Shown: positions 18,514 through 27,097 of the stretch, piece by piece | How the letters are laid out: every line of letters begins with the position of its first letter | How positions within the stretch are numbered: the stretch's first letter is position 1 | Source of the DNA: Paraglaciecola polaris LMG 21857 | GTDB taxonomy: Bacteria > Pseudomonadota > Gammaproteobacteria > Enterobacterales > Alteromonadaceae | Assembly: GCF_000315055.1 (NCBI RefSeq) | Contig: NZ_BAER01000041.1 | Coordinates: forward strand, 1-64,000 | Length of the DNA stretch: 64,000 nt | Reading direction: 5' to 3' | The notes under the pieces: generated by a model | The model's input: only the letters and a program-made list of their open reading frames with translations | Told to the model about the DNA's origin: nothing | Databases searched by the model: none | Translations under genes and position numbers: made by a program

Positions 18514-19227
18514 ATGCATCACACCCTATGTAAGGTTGATTCCATTGTTGCTCTTAACCCGGTCGTTAGCTTAGTTACGCTTACACCACAACAGCCTTTT
18601 ACTTATCAAGCCGGCCAGTACTTAAAAGTGGTGATGGATGAAGGTGATCAACGACCCTTCTCAATTGCAACTGCCCCACGAAAAGATGGCAAAATACAGC
18701 TGCATATTGGCGCAGAACCAGGCAACAGTTACGCTGGCGAAGTACTCGACAGAATGCGGCAAGATAACGAAATAACGGTAAGTGGTGGGCTCGGCAATGC
18801 ATTTGCACGCACTGACACCTCTATGCCAACGATATTACTAGCAGGTGGAACAGGGTTTTCCTACACCCAAGCCATATTGCATGAAATGCTCGCAGCTGCC
18901 GAACATATCAAAGGCCACAAAGATCCCGTATTTTTATACTGGGGGACTCGCTCCACCGCGGACATGTACGCCTACGACGAATTGATTGCGTTGGAAAAAC
19001 AACATGCCCATTTTACCTTTATACCTGTCGTTGAACATCCAGGCCATCAATGGGCGGGCAAAACAGGCTGGGTTCATAAAGCCGTATTAGAGGACTTTGT
19101 TAGTCTTGAGCCTTATCGAGTGTACGTAGCAGGTCGCTTCGAAATGGCTGGTGTCGCCAGAGAAGAGTTCCACCAGAAAGGCTTAATATTGAAGAACCTA
19201 TATGGTGATGCATTCGAGTTTATTTAA
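18514..19227 (+). CDS. fre: NAD(P)H-flavin reductase
   Basis: A 237-residue Fre/LuxG-type enzyme that reduces free FMN, FAD or riboflavin with NAD(P)H and supplies reduced flavin, for example for ferric reduction. The flavin-binding RPFSIATAP (about 48-56) and the pyridine-nucleotide-binding LAGGTGFSYTQAILHEML are present. The C-terminal YVAGRFEMAGVAREEF is characteristic of Fre/LuxG. It starts with ATG after a weak GAAGA site and is a single gene facing trmL. Confidence 0.93.
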   Translation: MHHTLCKVDSIVALNPVVSLVTLTPQQPFTYQAGQYLKVVMDEGDQRPFSIATAPRKDGKIQLHIGAEPGNSYAGEVLDRMRQDNEITVSGGLGNAFARTDTSMPTILLAGGTGFSYTQAILHEMLAAAEHIKGHKDPVFLYWGTRSTADMYAYDELIALEKQHAHFTFIPVVEHPGHQWAGKTGWVHKAVLEDFVSLEPYRVYVAGRFEMAGVAREEFHQKGLILKNLYGDAFEFI

Positions 19228-19315
19228 CGATCTGCTCAGGTTGTCCATTAGCAACGTAAACTAAATACACAAGCTTACTCATCACCTGACTTTATTTACA
19301 TAGGCATTATGGGCG

Positions 19316-19780
19316 TTACACCGCGCCCTTGAAGTCAAGTTGACGCCAGGCTTCATATACAAAAACCGATACCGCATTTGATAAATTCATACTGCGGCTA
19401 TCTGGTAGCATAGGAATACGCACACGTTGCTCCGCTGGTAGACTATTGATTACATCTTCCGGCAAGCCCCTGGTTTCGGGACCAAACAACAATGCATCTC
19501 CTTGTTGATATTGCGCTTTAGCGAAAAAGGTACTGCCTTTCGTGGTGCAGGCAAACACCCGCTTGGGCTGCCTGCTTGCTAAATAGGCTTCTAATGAAGC
19601 GTGACGCACCACATTTGCAAATTCATGATAATCGAGACCGGCACGACGTACACGCTTGTCGTCCCATTCAAATCCTAAGGGCTCGATTAGGTGTAAGGCG
19701 AAGCCTGTATTGGCGCACAAACGGATGATGTTACCAGTATTAGGGGGAATTTCAGGTTGATATAAAACGATGTCCAGCAT
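19316..19780 (-). CDS. trmL: tRNA (cytidine(34)-2'-O)-methyltransferase
   Basis: A minimal SPOUT methyltransferase of 154 residues that methylates the wobble ribose of tRNA-Leu isoacceptors. It starts [20 protein letters not shown] and carries [12 protein letters not shown] and the C-terminal [20 protein letters not shown], which forms the AdoMet knot. It lies 73 nt upstream of pldB on the same strand. Confidence 0.95.
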   Translation of the reverse strand: MLDIVLYQPEIPPNTGNIIRLCANTGFALHLIEPLGFEWDDKRVRRAGLDYHEFANVVRHASLEAYLASRQPKRVFACTTKGSTFFAKAQYQQGDALLFGPETRGLPEDVINSLPAEQRVRIPMLPDSRSMNLSNAVSVFVYEAWRQLDFKGAV

Positions 19781-19853
19781 GTATATTGCCGCGATAATTC
19801 AAAATTTGCGCAATTCTAGCAAAATGCATCGGGGGCGGTAAGCTTTATCACAA

Positions 19854-20825
19854 TTAGCTCCCAGCCAAGAAAGTCAAAATAGCCTGCATACACGGGCGGC
19901 GATACTCATCTTGCTCCAGTAACATCTCATGACGTGCCCCCGCAATGCGCTGCACCTGACAATCAGGCATTAGGCTCAATACGCGGTTCTGTCTTTTATT
20001 GTCAACCACAGTGTCATCCCCTGCTTGAATCGCCCAAACAGGGATTGAAATCTGACTAGCACAGTTTTCAATCTGATTCATGGCGGCCAAGGCCGCGCGC
20101 AACCAATGCCCAGTCACGCCACCAAGTTGAACTTCTGGTTGCAAAGTATAGGTATCTCTAAATAACTGATAACGCTGCTCGCTATGGGTCAGCTCGTTTA
20201 AAGTGAACTCTGTTTCCTGATAGTTTTTTTGGCCAATAAAATAACTCGCATCATGGCCAAAGCCACGGCTGATCAACAAATTAGCGCCAATGAGTATTTT
20301 TGCCAGCCAGGTAGGCAAAGCGGGACGAATACCAAACATAGGCGCGCAAAAAACGACATTAGCAAAATCCTCAGCATGCTTTAATACATACAATGCACCG
20401 ATAGCACAGCCCATGGAATGGCAGAGTAAGCGAGGTTTATGCTGACAGTTAGGCTTAATGACTTGCTGATAGAAGGCTTTAAAATCTGCCACATAATCGG
20501 CAAACTCGCATACAAATCCCATATGGGGATTTCGGGTCATGCGCCCCGATAATCCTTGCCCACGATGATCATGAATAAACACCGAATAACCATTTTGGTA
20601 TAAATCGAACATGACTTCTTGGTACTTAACCCATGATTCGATACGACCAGTGGATATAGCCACTGCTCCCTTTGCATTTGGATGTTGCAAAAATGCATAA
20701 CTAATAGTGATACCCGACACACCAACAAAGCTGCCCTGAACCTTTGATGACATCAAAGGCTTAATTTGCTCTGCGTAAGTCTGTTCAAGTTGCTTTTCAT
20801 TACTGATCAGATAGTTGTCAGCCAT
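19854..20825 (-). CDS. pldB: lysophospholipase L2-like alpha/beta hydrolase
   Basis: A 323-residue alpha/beta hydrolase matching PldB, an inner-membrane-associated lysophospholipase. Motifs are GRIESWVKYQEVMFDLYQNG, the oxyanion region FIHDHRGQGLSGR, the nucleophile elbow CHSMGCAIG (Ser of the triad), an Asp in GDDTVVDN and a His in GARHEML. The family usually has HSMGG; here the residue after Gly is Cys, a tolerated variation. There is no signal peptide. The physiological substrate is inferred from the family. Confidence 0.87.
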   Translation of the reverse strand: MADNYLISNEKQLEQTYAEQIKPLMSSKVQGSFVGVSGITISYAFLQHPNAKGAVAISTGRIESWVKYQEVMFDLYQNGYSVFIHDHRGQGLSGRMTRNPHMGFVCEFADYVADFKAFYQQVIKPNCQHKPRLLCHSMGCAIGALYVLKHAEDFANVVFCAPMFGIRPALPTWLAKILIGANLLISRGFGHDASYFIGQKNYQETEFTLNELTHSEQRYQLFRDTYTLQPEVQLGGVTGHWLRAALAAMNQIENCASQISIPVWAIQAGDDTVVDNKRQNRVLSLMPDCQVQRIAGARHEMLLEQDEYRRPCMQAILTFLAGS

Positions 20826-20891
20826 GGGTCACTCTATGATTAGGATAAAATGCTAGCTTAACAGAGCCAGCTTATGCTGAATATACGGCGT

Positions 20892-22292
20892 TCAACTAAC
20901 TGTGGGCAGGCTAATATGTACACACAGACCGCCTTTCACCTGATTATGAGCAACAATTTCCCCTTGATGTACAGCAATAGCTCGGCTGGCAATTGCCAAA
21001 CCTAACCCAACGCCTCCCGTATCTCGGTCTCGCGCACAAGAAACACGATAAAACGGTTGAAAAATATGGCTAAGATCTGATTCAGGTATCCCAATGCCAT
21101 CATCACAAATCTTTATCTGCGCCATATTCTCTTCGATCTTCAGTTCAAACACGACTTTTTCGTTGGCGTACTTCACCGCGTTACGCAACACATTTTCGAT
21201 GCCGCTTGTGAGTAAATCACCATCGGCGTAAATATTAGCGTCAGAATCAATAACGACCGATAACGTTTTATTATGTGACTGTGCTTCAAATTCACAATCG
21301 GCCAACAGGCCTGTCAGCAAAGTATCAAAACTCATCTCCTGCTTTTGGGATACACGGACGTTACTATCGAGGCGCGACAACATGAGCACTTGCGCCACCA
21401 TGTGCTCCATCTGATGCGCTTCTTTTTCAATTCGCGTCAACGCCAGCTCACTATTACCAGCCCCACATTGGCTCTCTTGTTGCTGGGCTATGCCAATCGC
21501 TAATTGCATACGTGTTAACGGTGTGCGCAGCTCGTGAGAAATATCTCCCAGTAAGCGCTTTTGACCATTAAGCAATGTTTCTATTTGCTCAGCCATGTGA
21601 TTAAAGTCCAGCCCTAGCTGACCGATCTCGTCACTGCGATAACTGGCTGACCCTACCCGGGTACTTAACTCCCCGTCCGCCATGGATTTCGTGGCTGCTT
21701 GCAATTGTTTTATTGGTTTTACCAACGATCGGGCGATTAATGAGCACAGCCCTGCACTGATAAGCAACATTAGCCCAATCAATATTAGGGGTGGCCCTTC
21801 GCGAAGTCTTTCGGGAAAGCCTATAGGCCGGGCGTCCCCAACAAACATGAGATAATCCTTTTGCTTAAGTTTAAGCGTTAATGGGCCGCTAAACTCACCA
21901 AAAGGTGTGACAATACGCAGAGGATTCGTTGACGAAATTAAATCTAAAAATGGCTTTTCATCCCGTAACTTGCGCATCGGTCCACTTATGATTAATTCAT
22001 TATTTTGCAGATCAAGCAATATCACTGTCATTTGCTCACGCTGACCAAATCTGCGCAATCTCTCAGATAACGGCCCCCGTTCAGGACGACCATTACTGCG
22101 TAATATCGCATCGCGAGCCCGGTACAACTCTCCTTGCTGAGTCTCGGAAATTGGCTGATATTTTGATCCAGACATTAAACTATGCACGACCCAAGCAGAG
22201 CCAGCGATCATGACAATAGTGGTCAACCAAAACCATAAAAAAATCCGCCCGTATAAACTACGAAAAGGGTTCAAGTGCACCCACCCGCTCAT
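20892..22292 (-). CDS. cpxA: envelope-stress sensor histidine kinase CpxA
   Basis: A 466-residue membrane kinase. TM1 is at about 17-39 and TM2 at about 168-192, flanking a periplasmic sensor domain. A HAMP linker follows, then the H-box DISHELRTPLTRMQLAIG, the N-box ENVLRNAVKYANEK, DDGIGIPESDL and GVGLGLAIASRAI. It overlaps cpxR by 4 nt (ATGA), so the pair is translationally coupled. The neighbouring cpxP-like gene and CpxR box support the Cpx assignment over other OmpR-family pairs. Confidence 0.92.
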   Translation of the reverse strand: MSGWVHLNPFRSLYGRIFLWFWLTTIVMIAGSAWVVHSLMSGSKYQPISETQQGELYRARDAILRSNGRPERGPLSERLRRFGQREQMTVILLDLQNNELIISGPMRKLRDEKPFLDLISSTNPLRIVTPFGEFSGPLTLKLKQKDYLMFVGDARPIGFPERLREGPPLILIGLMLLISAGLCSLIARSLVKPIKQLQAATKSMADGELSTRVGSASYRSDEIGQLGLDFNHMAEQIETLLNGQKRLLGDISHELRTPLTRMQLAIGIAQQQESQCGAGNSELALTRIEKEAHQMEHMVAQVLMLSRLDSNVRVSQKQEMSFDTLLTGLLADCEFEAQSHNKTLSVVIDSDANIYADGDLLTSGIENVLRNAVKYANEKVVFELKIEENMAQIKICDDGIGIPESDLSHIFQPFYRVSCARDRDTGGVGLGLAIASRAIAVHQGEIVAHNQVKGGLCVHISLPTVS

Positions 22293-22996
22293 ACGTTCCC
22301 CAAATACACATAACCCACACCGCGGTGAGTTTTAATCTTGTCCTGATCATTACATTGCCCGAGTTTTTTACGTAAATTGCTGACATGCATATCAATACTG
22401 CGGTCAAAAGGTGCCAGTTTTCGGCCTAATACTTGTTCACTTATCGCCTGTTTGGGCACCAAGTCTGGACTGCAACTCATCAATAAGCGTAATACTGCGA
22501 ATTCAGTGCCCGTTAGTTCTATCAATGAGCTGTTACAAGTAACGGTTTGAGTTGCTGTATGCAACTGCACATCACCAATTTCAATCGTGCTTTGCTTTTG
22601 TTTGTCGTCTTGTAAACTAGCTTGAATATCAACCCGGCGCACGATGGCTTTTACGCGAGCAGACAACTCCCTATGATTAAAAGGCTTGGCGAGATAATCA
22701 TCGGCGCCCAATTCAAGGCCCAAAATGCGATCAAAATCATCGCCTTTGGCAGTTAACATCAGTACAGGTGTCACATGGGTGCCACGCAAACGCTTGAGTA
22801 CTTCAAAACCATCGATTTTAGGTAGCATCACATCCAAAATGATCAAATCAAAATGCTGTCCCGATTTCGCAGCAAGCAAACCGGCCTCACCGTCACAAGC
22901 CACTTGAACTCGATACCCTTGAGCCGTCAGGTACTCTTTTAATAACTCACTCAGCGCCTGATCGTCATCAATCAATAACAAAGACTTTTCTAACAT
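22289..22996 (-). CDS. cpxR: response regulator CpxR
   Basis: A 235-residue OmpR-family regulator. The receiver domain (1-120) has the phospho-acceptor Asp in LIILDVMLPKIDG, the acidic pair in LLIDDDQALS and the conserved Lys in DDYLAKPFNHREL. The C-terminal winged helix is at about 140-232 (ELTGTEFAVLRLLM, VSNLRKKLGQ). It is the first gene of cpxRA and is divergent from cpxP, with a CpxR box between them that probably also autoregulates this operon. Confidence 0.93.
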   Translation of the reverse strand: MLEKSLLLIDDDQALSELLKEYLTAQGYRVQVACDGEAGLLAAKSGQHFDLIILDVMLPKIDGFEVLKRLRGTHVTPVLMLTAKGDDFDRILGLELGADDYLAKPFNHRELSARVKAIVRRVDIQASLQDDKQKQSTIEIGDVQLHTATQTVTCNSSLIELTGTEFAVLRLLMSCSPDLVPKQAISEQVLGRKLAPFDRSIDMHVSNLRKKLGQCNDQDKIKTHRGVGYVYLGNV

Positions 22997-23083
22997 CTCA
23001 ACGTTCCTTACAACGGCTGCAACATTAAAAGTTACAGTTATAGGTATAAAATAGTAACGGAATCTTAGCCGTCAAACTGTCGA

Positions 23084-23099
23084 TTTACGTAATCTTTAC
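23084..23099 (-). promoter_or_regulatory. CpxR box between cpxR and cpxP
   Basis: Read on the minus strand the site is GTAAA-GATTAC-GTAAA, a tandem GTAAA repeat with a 6-nt spacer. The E. coli CpxR site is GTAAA-N5-GTAAA with some spacing tolerance. It lies 87 nt from the cpxR start and 71 nt from the cpxP start, suiting control of both promoters by phosphorylated CpxR. The match is by eye only. Confidence 0.75.
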
Positions 23100-23170
23100 A
23101 TTGGCTTTGCATTTCTTTGTGCCAGATTTGCTACTCTACATCCGCATTTAACCCGCGCGAGGGACAACGC

Positions 23171-23950
23171 ATGCTCACCTTGAAATTAATATCCAAACCT
23201 ATTGCCTTGTCACTGGCATTGCTTGCCATTCAAGCCTCCGTGACGGCTCATCCTAGACTCCACAACGATGCAATAAATATGCATTCCGTGTTGAAAAATC
23301 TTGATTTAACAACAACTCAACGTCAGGACATAAGATTACTTCGTCAACAGCAACACGCAGATAATGCCACGCTCATGCAAGATATGCGTGTTAGCCGAGA
23401 AGCAGTGCGTTTGCTGATCCAGAGCAACATCTGGAATGAAAACGAGATACGCACTGCTCTTAAGCAAGAGCAGGAATTGGCCAGCCAACTTCTATGGCAA
23501 TATATTCAAGGCCAACATAAAATATGGTTAACGCTTGATGACACTCAAAAGCAGACGTTTGTTCAAACATTAACAGATAAAAGTCAGTTTGAACGACCCA
23601 GTGGTCCTAAGGGTAAACGAGATGATCGCTTCGATGCCTTGGGGCTCACGGAAAAACAAAGAGTCGTATTAGCGAACCAAAACCAAGAAGAAAGATCCGA
23701 CCGAGAACAAAATAAAACACGTCATCTTGTGTTTGAAAAACGTATTCTGGCCCTCATTACTAACGAAGATTTAGCGCAAAGTGATTGGCTTGCCCTGCAA
23801 CAGGAAACGTTTGAGGACAAGCTCGAAAATGGGCTTAACCGAGCAAAGAAAAAATATGAATTTTGGCAGCTATTAACGCCGGAGCAACAAGCAAAAATGC
23901 AGGCTAAAACCAAACAAAAAGCCCATGATCATCACGGTCGCAATAAATAG
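23171..23950 (+). CDS. cpxP: CpxP/Spy-family periplasmic protein
   Basis: A 259-residue protein with a signal peptide (residues 1 to about 26, ending ...ASVTAHP). The mature part is helical, highly charged and carries two LTxxQ-like elements (LDLTTTQRQDIRLLRQQ and LGLTEKQRVVLANQ), the hallmark of the CpxP/Spy family. CpxP is a periplasmic inhibitor of CpxA and an adaptor chaperone. At 259 aa it is longer than E. coli CpxP (about 166). The ATG at 23171 has GAGGG 7 nt upstream; an earlier in-frame start would put non-signal sequence first. It is divergent from cpxRA as in enterics. Confidence 0.82.
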   Translation: MLTLKLISKPIALSLALLAIQASVTAHPRLHNDAINMHSVLKNLDLTTTQRQDIRLLRQQQHADNATLMQDMRVSREAVRLLIQSNIWNENEIRTALKQEQELASQLLWQYIQGQHKIWLTLDDTQKQTFVQTLTDKSQFERPSGPKGKRDDRFDALGLTEKQRVVLANQNQEERSDREQNKTRHLVFEKRILALITNEDLAQSDWLALQQETFEDKLENGLNRAKKKYEFWQLLTPEQQAKMQAKTKQKAHDHHGRNK

Positions 23951-24003
23951 CCCGAGCTAATTGCCTATACATTACGCACTTGGCCATTGTGCATATTCGC
24001 TTA

Positions 24004-24076
24004 GCCGCTATTTACGTCCCGCGAGTAGCGGCATTGAATAATAAGCCATACCACTGCATACATAGACATGGCTTAT
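24004..24076. other. two inverted repeats between convergent cpxP and mgsA
   Basis: GCCGCTA (24004-24010) pairs with TAGCGGC (24026-24032). ATAAGCCAT (24041-24049) pairs with ATGGCTTAT (24068-24076). They sit between convergent genes where terminators are expected, but neither has a T-run. They may be weak or factor-assisted termination structures, or mRNA 3' ends. Confidence 0.35.
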
Positions 24077-24081
24077 CCCTA

Positions 24082-24489
24082 TCAGAATTCAGGCATAGCC
24101 CTTTCATACAATCCCTCAATGAATAGAGGCGATGTAATCAGCATATCGGCAGTGGATGTGTTGCAGGCTACAGGTAAATTCCACACCGAGCATAAACGTA
24201 ATAAGGCTTTCACATCAGGATCGTGAGGGGCTGGATTCAAAGGGTCCCAAAAGAAGATTAGGCTGTCTAATTTTCCTTCAGCGATTAAGGCACCTATTTG
24301 CTGGTCCCCCCCTAAAGGCCCACTTTTAAAACGCTTTACCGGTAAATTAAGGGCTTCTTGTAACAAGCCCCCAGTAGTCCCTGTTGCAACTAGTGCGTGT
24401 TTTTCCAGCTCAGCTTTATGTTCTAACGCCCAGCGGATCAATTCTGGCTTTTTATGATCATGCGCAACAAGCGCAACCGTCTTTTGCAT
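24082..24489 (-). CDS. mgsA: methylglyoxal synthase
   Basis: Converts dihydroxyacetone phosphate to methylglyoxal and phosphate, a bypass of lower glycolysis. The 135-residue protein has [10 protein letters not shown] at the N-terminus, ATGTTGGLL (phosphate binding), the catalytic-Asp segment [17 protein letters not shown] and [20 protein letters not shown]. The ATG at 24487-24489 has GGGG 6 nt upstream; an ATG four codons earlier (24501) is also possible. It lies 35-47 nt behind the kelch gene and could be co-transcribed with argE. Confidence 0.94.
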   Translation of the reverse strand: MQKTVALVAHDHKKPELIRWALEHKAELEKHALVATGTTGGLLQEALNLPVKRFKSGPLGGDQQIGALIAEGKLDSLIFFWDPLNPAPHDPDVKALLRLCSVWNLPVACNTSTADMLITSPLFIEGLYERAMPEF

Positions 24490-24535
24490 GTTTAACCCCA
24501 TTTACCTAAATTCAAAATTCATTTTTGCGCATCAT

Positions 24536-25714
24536 TTATAAAACAACACGGTGAACTGCGCTAGACACTCGTTGGTGCTCAACCATTCCGCCAAGGGTTA
24601 CAAAGTGTTTATCTGCCCCCTTACCAATACGCAAAAGCCCTCGGTGATCCATCGTGCCAGTGCCAACATCCGTGACCTGCCATTTCGAACGTTCAAAATC
24701 ATAGCGCCACATTTCGCTACTTGGCGTGGCTGGTTCACCGTTATAACCGACACCGTCGTAGTTATAAGGGTTATCTGAGCCTCCCAAAAAGACCGCGGAA
24801 TGGCTGTCGTTATCACCAACGGCTGCCATACGGTAACGCGCAACAGATGTAGGGTGCTCGATCGTGCGCCAATCAATTTTATTCCTATCAAGCATATCAA
24901 TCATTCCATGATAACAAGCCGGCTCAGCAGAAAAAGTACGACGTTTATCTGGCTGAGCATCGACCTTCACACCGTCACAGAGCAATATATTTTCGCCAAC
25001 AATAGCGCCAGCATGACCAAATACCGGTTGCCCTAAAAAAGGCGAACCTTGTTGCCAACTGTCGGTTTGTACATCGTAAATTTGCACCAAATTGATATTA
25101 CCGTCGTTATGCCATCCGCTAATTAAATAGATATACCGCTGGCGATAAACCAGTGCAACGGCATCATCCACCGGCACGGGTGTAGCGGCAAGAGGATAAT
25201 ACGCATCAGCGATAACGTCATAACGGAAATTGTCCGGACTCGACACCTCATTGTGCGCTTCATCGACCGTATAACCCCCAAATAGATAGGCCATATCGTT
25301 GACCCCGACTGCGACACTGGCTAACCGTCCTGACTGCGGTAATGTGGAAGGCACGGCGTTTTTTGCTTGCCAGGCAATTCCATTCACACTTGTGTTATCA
25401 GCTTTATCAATGTTTAACGCCCAGGCTTTATTGTGTACCGCCTTGTCGGTTTTCGTTGCCCCTAATCCCATAAAAGACAATAAATAACGCCCTTGGGAAG
25501 TCACCACTTTTGCCACCGCATTATTCGTTACCGGCTCAGGTAAATCAGGGTAACCGACTAAACTCGGTGATAAAGCACTGGCGGTGTTTATGTTGCCGTC
25601 AGAAGACCTGTGGTGAACAGAGATTTGAGGGTTTACGGCACAACCTAATACACTGAATCCAAAAGCACAGATGAACATCAAGCGTGTATTATTTCCTCGC
25701 TCAAATGACCCCAT
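24536..25714 (-). CDS. kelch-repeat lipoprotein
   Basis: A 392-residue protein with an N-terminal lipoprotein signal (lipobox VLGC, Cys25) and repeated kelch-like blades (DMAYLFGGY, RYIYLISGWHND, HSAVFLGGSDN), predicting a six-bladed beta-propeller. NanM/YjhT sialate mutarotase is one known kelch family in gammaproteobacteria, but I see no specific evidence for that activity. Its start overlaps the argE stop (TGATG), which suggests translation coupled to an arginine gene. The function is unknown. Confidence 0.75.
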   Translation of the reverse strand: MGSFERGNNTRLMFICAFGFSVLGCAVNPQISVHHRSSDGNINTASALSPSLVGYPDLPEPVTNNAVAKVVTSQGRYLLSFMGLGATKTDKAVHNKAWALNIDKADNTSVNGIAWQAKNAVPSTLPQSGRLASVAVGVNDMAYLFGGYTVDEAHNEVSSPDNFRYDVIADAYYPLAATPVPVDDAVALVYRQRYIYLISGWHNDGNINLVQIYDVQTDSWQQGSPFLGQPVFGHAGAIVGENILLCDGVKVDAQPDKRRTFSAEPACYHGMIDMLDRNKIDWRTIEHPTSVARYRMAAVGDNDSHSAVFLGGSDNPYNYDGVGYNGEPATPSSEMWRYDFERSKWQVTDVGTGTMDHRGLLRIGKGADKHFVTLGGMVEHQRVSSAVHRVVL

Positions 25715-26859
25715 CAGAAGCAGACTTGTTTGATGAAATTGCGCAGCAAAGTCACTGTTGGGTCAACATAGTGCAGGGAAATAAACTCATCTGGTTGATG
25801 AGCTTGCTCAATACTACCCGGTCCTAATACTATGGTGTCACAACCTAATTGGTTGATAAACGGCGCCTCAGTAGCGTAATTTGCGCTAACGGGCTCAAAT
25901 CCTGTCAATTTCTGCGCTAATTCTAAGATCCCTTGCTCATTGCGACACCCAAACGCCGGGGCCGTTTCATACATAGCTTCACGAGTAATTCGCTGGGGAT
26001 ATTTTTGCATCAACGGGGCCAAAGCCTCATCAATCATGGCAATCGCTTCTATATCACTTAGCGAAGGAATAGCACGCAAATCAAAATTTAGCTGGCAGTG
26101 TCCACAGATACGATTTTCACCGTCCCCACCATGAATATGACCAAGGTTCATCGTGACTTCCGGCACACTAAAAGCATCATCGCGATATTTCTCCGATAGC
26201 TGCTGTTTCAATGCGATCAACTTGCCAATGGCTTGATACATGATTTCAATCGCATTGACGCCCTTCGCAGGATCGCTGGAATGCCCGGCTTTTCCTTCAA
26301 TATTCAAACTGTGGCCCATGTGCCCCTTGTGTTTGTATATAGGTTTTAGTTCGGTGGGCTCGCCAATAATCGCCATGTCCGGTTTAATTAATTGCTGCTC
26401 GACGAAAAAACGCGCCCCAGCCATGGATGTTTCTTCGTCAGCTGTGGCCAAAATATAAAGCGGTTTCTTTAAATTTTTAAGAGGAATGTCTTTTATTGCC
26501 TCTAAAATAAAGGCAAAAAAGCCTTTCATGTCACAGGTACCTAAACCATACAGCTTTCCGTCAGCCTGCTGGGCGTTAAATGGATCAAATTGCCACTTGT
26601 TGTCATCAAATGGCACAGTGTCAGAATGTCCAGATAATAGTAGTCCGCCCTCTCCGCTACCAATTTTAGCCAGCATATTGTACTTATTTCGAGCGTTTGG
26701 TACTTGTTGAATACTTATGTCGAAGTTGTAATCACTAAACCATGCTGCAAGCAAATCGATAATAGTACGGTTAGATTGGTCTAAATCTGCGCTAAAAGCG
26801 CTGATAGACGGTGTTTTGATGATATGTGCATAACGTTCTAAAAAAGACAAAGATGGCAT
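25714..26859 (-). CDS. argE: acetylornithine deacetylase
   Basis: M20-family metallopeptidase that hydrolyses N-acetylornithine to ornithine and acetate, the linear arginine route. The 381-residue protein has GHSDTVPFDD (zinc ligand His and Asp), LGTCDMKGFFAFILEA, ADEETSMAGARF (Glu base and ligand) and QAHQPDEFIS near the end. The ATG at 26857-26859 is chosen (AAGGT 6-7 nt upstream) over a TTG two codons earlier. It is divergent from argC and controlled by two ARG-box-like sites. The kelch lipoprotein follows with overlapping stop and start codons. Confidence 0.95.
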   Translation of the reverse strand: MPSLSFLERYAHIIKTPSISAFSADLDQSNRTIIDLLAAWFSDYNFDISIQQVPNARNKYNMLAKIGSGEGGLLLSGHSDTVPFDDNKWQFDPFNAQQADGKLYGLGTCDMKGFFAFILEAIKDIPLKNLKKPLYILATADEETSMAGARFFVEQQLIKPDMAIIGEPTELKPIYKHKGHMGHSLNIEGKAGHSSDPAKGVNAIEIMYQAIGKLIALKQQLSEKYRDDAFSVPEVTMNLGHIHGGDGENRICGHCQLNFDLRAIPSLSDIEAIAMIDEALAPLMQKYPQRITREAMYETAPAFGCRNEQGILELAQKLTGFEPVSANYATEAPFINQLGCDTIVLGPGSIEQAHQPDEFISLHYVDPTVTLLRNFIKQVCF

Positions 26860-26868
26860 AACCAAACC

Positions 26869-26907
26869 TTTAAATAATTATTCATTTTATTTGCATAAAT
26901 ATATAAC
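26869..26907 (-). promoter_or_regulatory. tandem ARG boxes (ArgR operator) at argE
   Basis: Box 1 (core 26871-26884) reads TGAATAATTATTTA on the minus strand, 13 of 14 to the classic TGAATAATTATTCA. Box 2 (core 26892-26905, TGCATAAATATATA on the plus strand) is weaker. Their centres are exactly 21 bp apart, the standard spacing of paired 18-bp ARG boxes separated by 3 bp. They overlap the -10 element and the region down to the argE ribosome binding site, as expected for ArgR repression. Confidence 0.8.
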
Positions 26908-26928
26908 ACATGGCATACTTATCGCCAA
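26900..26928 (-). promoter_or_regulatory. argE promoter
   Basis: On the minus strand TTGGCG (26923-26928) and TATATA (26900-26905) are separated by 17 nt. The -10 lies inside the second ARG box. This predicts a start about 35 nt before the argE ATG. Confidence 0.55.
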
Positions 26929-27008
26929 CATGGTTTAGCTACTTAGGCAAATACGCTTTTAGCTCAATTTATTCATACATAATATCTTAATTTGGTTTAA
27001 TTACGCAT

Positions 27009-27074
27009 ATGAATTCTATTACATCACAGTTTGATTCCCTGCCTAGCTTCGCCAGCATGTTGTATCGACGATAA
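27009..27074 (+). CDS. candidate arginine leader peptide before argC
   Basis: A 21-codon ORF, MNSITSQ...ASMLYRR, ends with two consecutive CGA arginine codons (27066-27071) and TAA (27072-27074). An internal ATG at 27057 would give the five-residue MLYRR. The Arg codons form the 5' arm of the hairpin TCGAC-GATAA-GTCGA (27065-27079). The stop is 23 nt before a strong terminator that precedes argC. This is the layout of an attenuation leader peptide. Against it, no convincing Shine-Dalgarno sequence precedes either ATG, and short ORFs occur by chance. The role is inference. Confidence 0.4.
   Translation: MNSITSQFDSLPSFASMLYRR
27010..27023 (+). promoter_or_regulatory. weak ARG-box-like site at argC
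   Basis: TGAAT-TCTA-TTACA matches 8 of 10 conserved ARG-box positions (TGAAT-N4-ATTCA). No clear partner lies 21 bp to either side, so it is much less certain than the argE pair. It overlaps the start of the candidate leader ORF. Confidence 0.3.
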
Positions 27075-27097
27075 GTCGAGGTCTGATGCGTTTAGCT

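Noticed and set aside
26962-26975. Third ARG box at the ATTCA near 26971
   Set aside because: Only the right half matches; the left half has no agreement with TGAAT.
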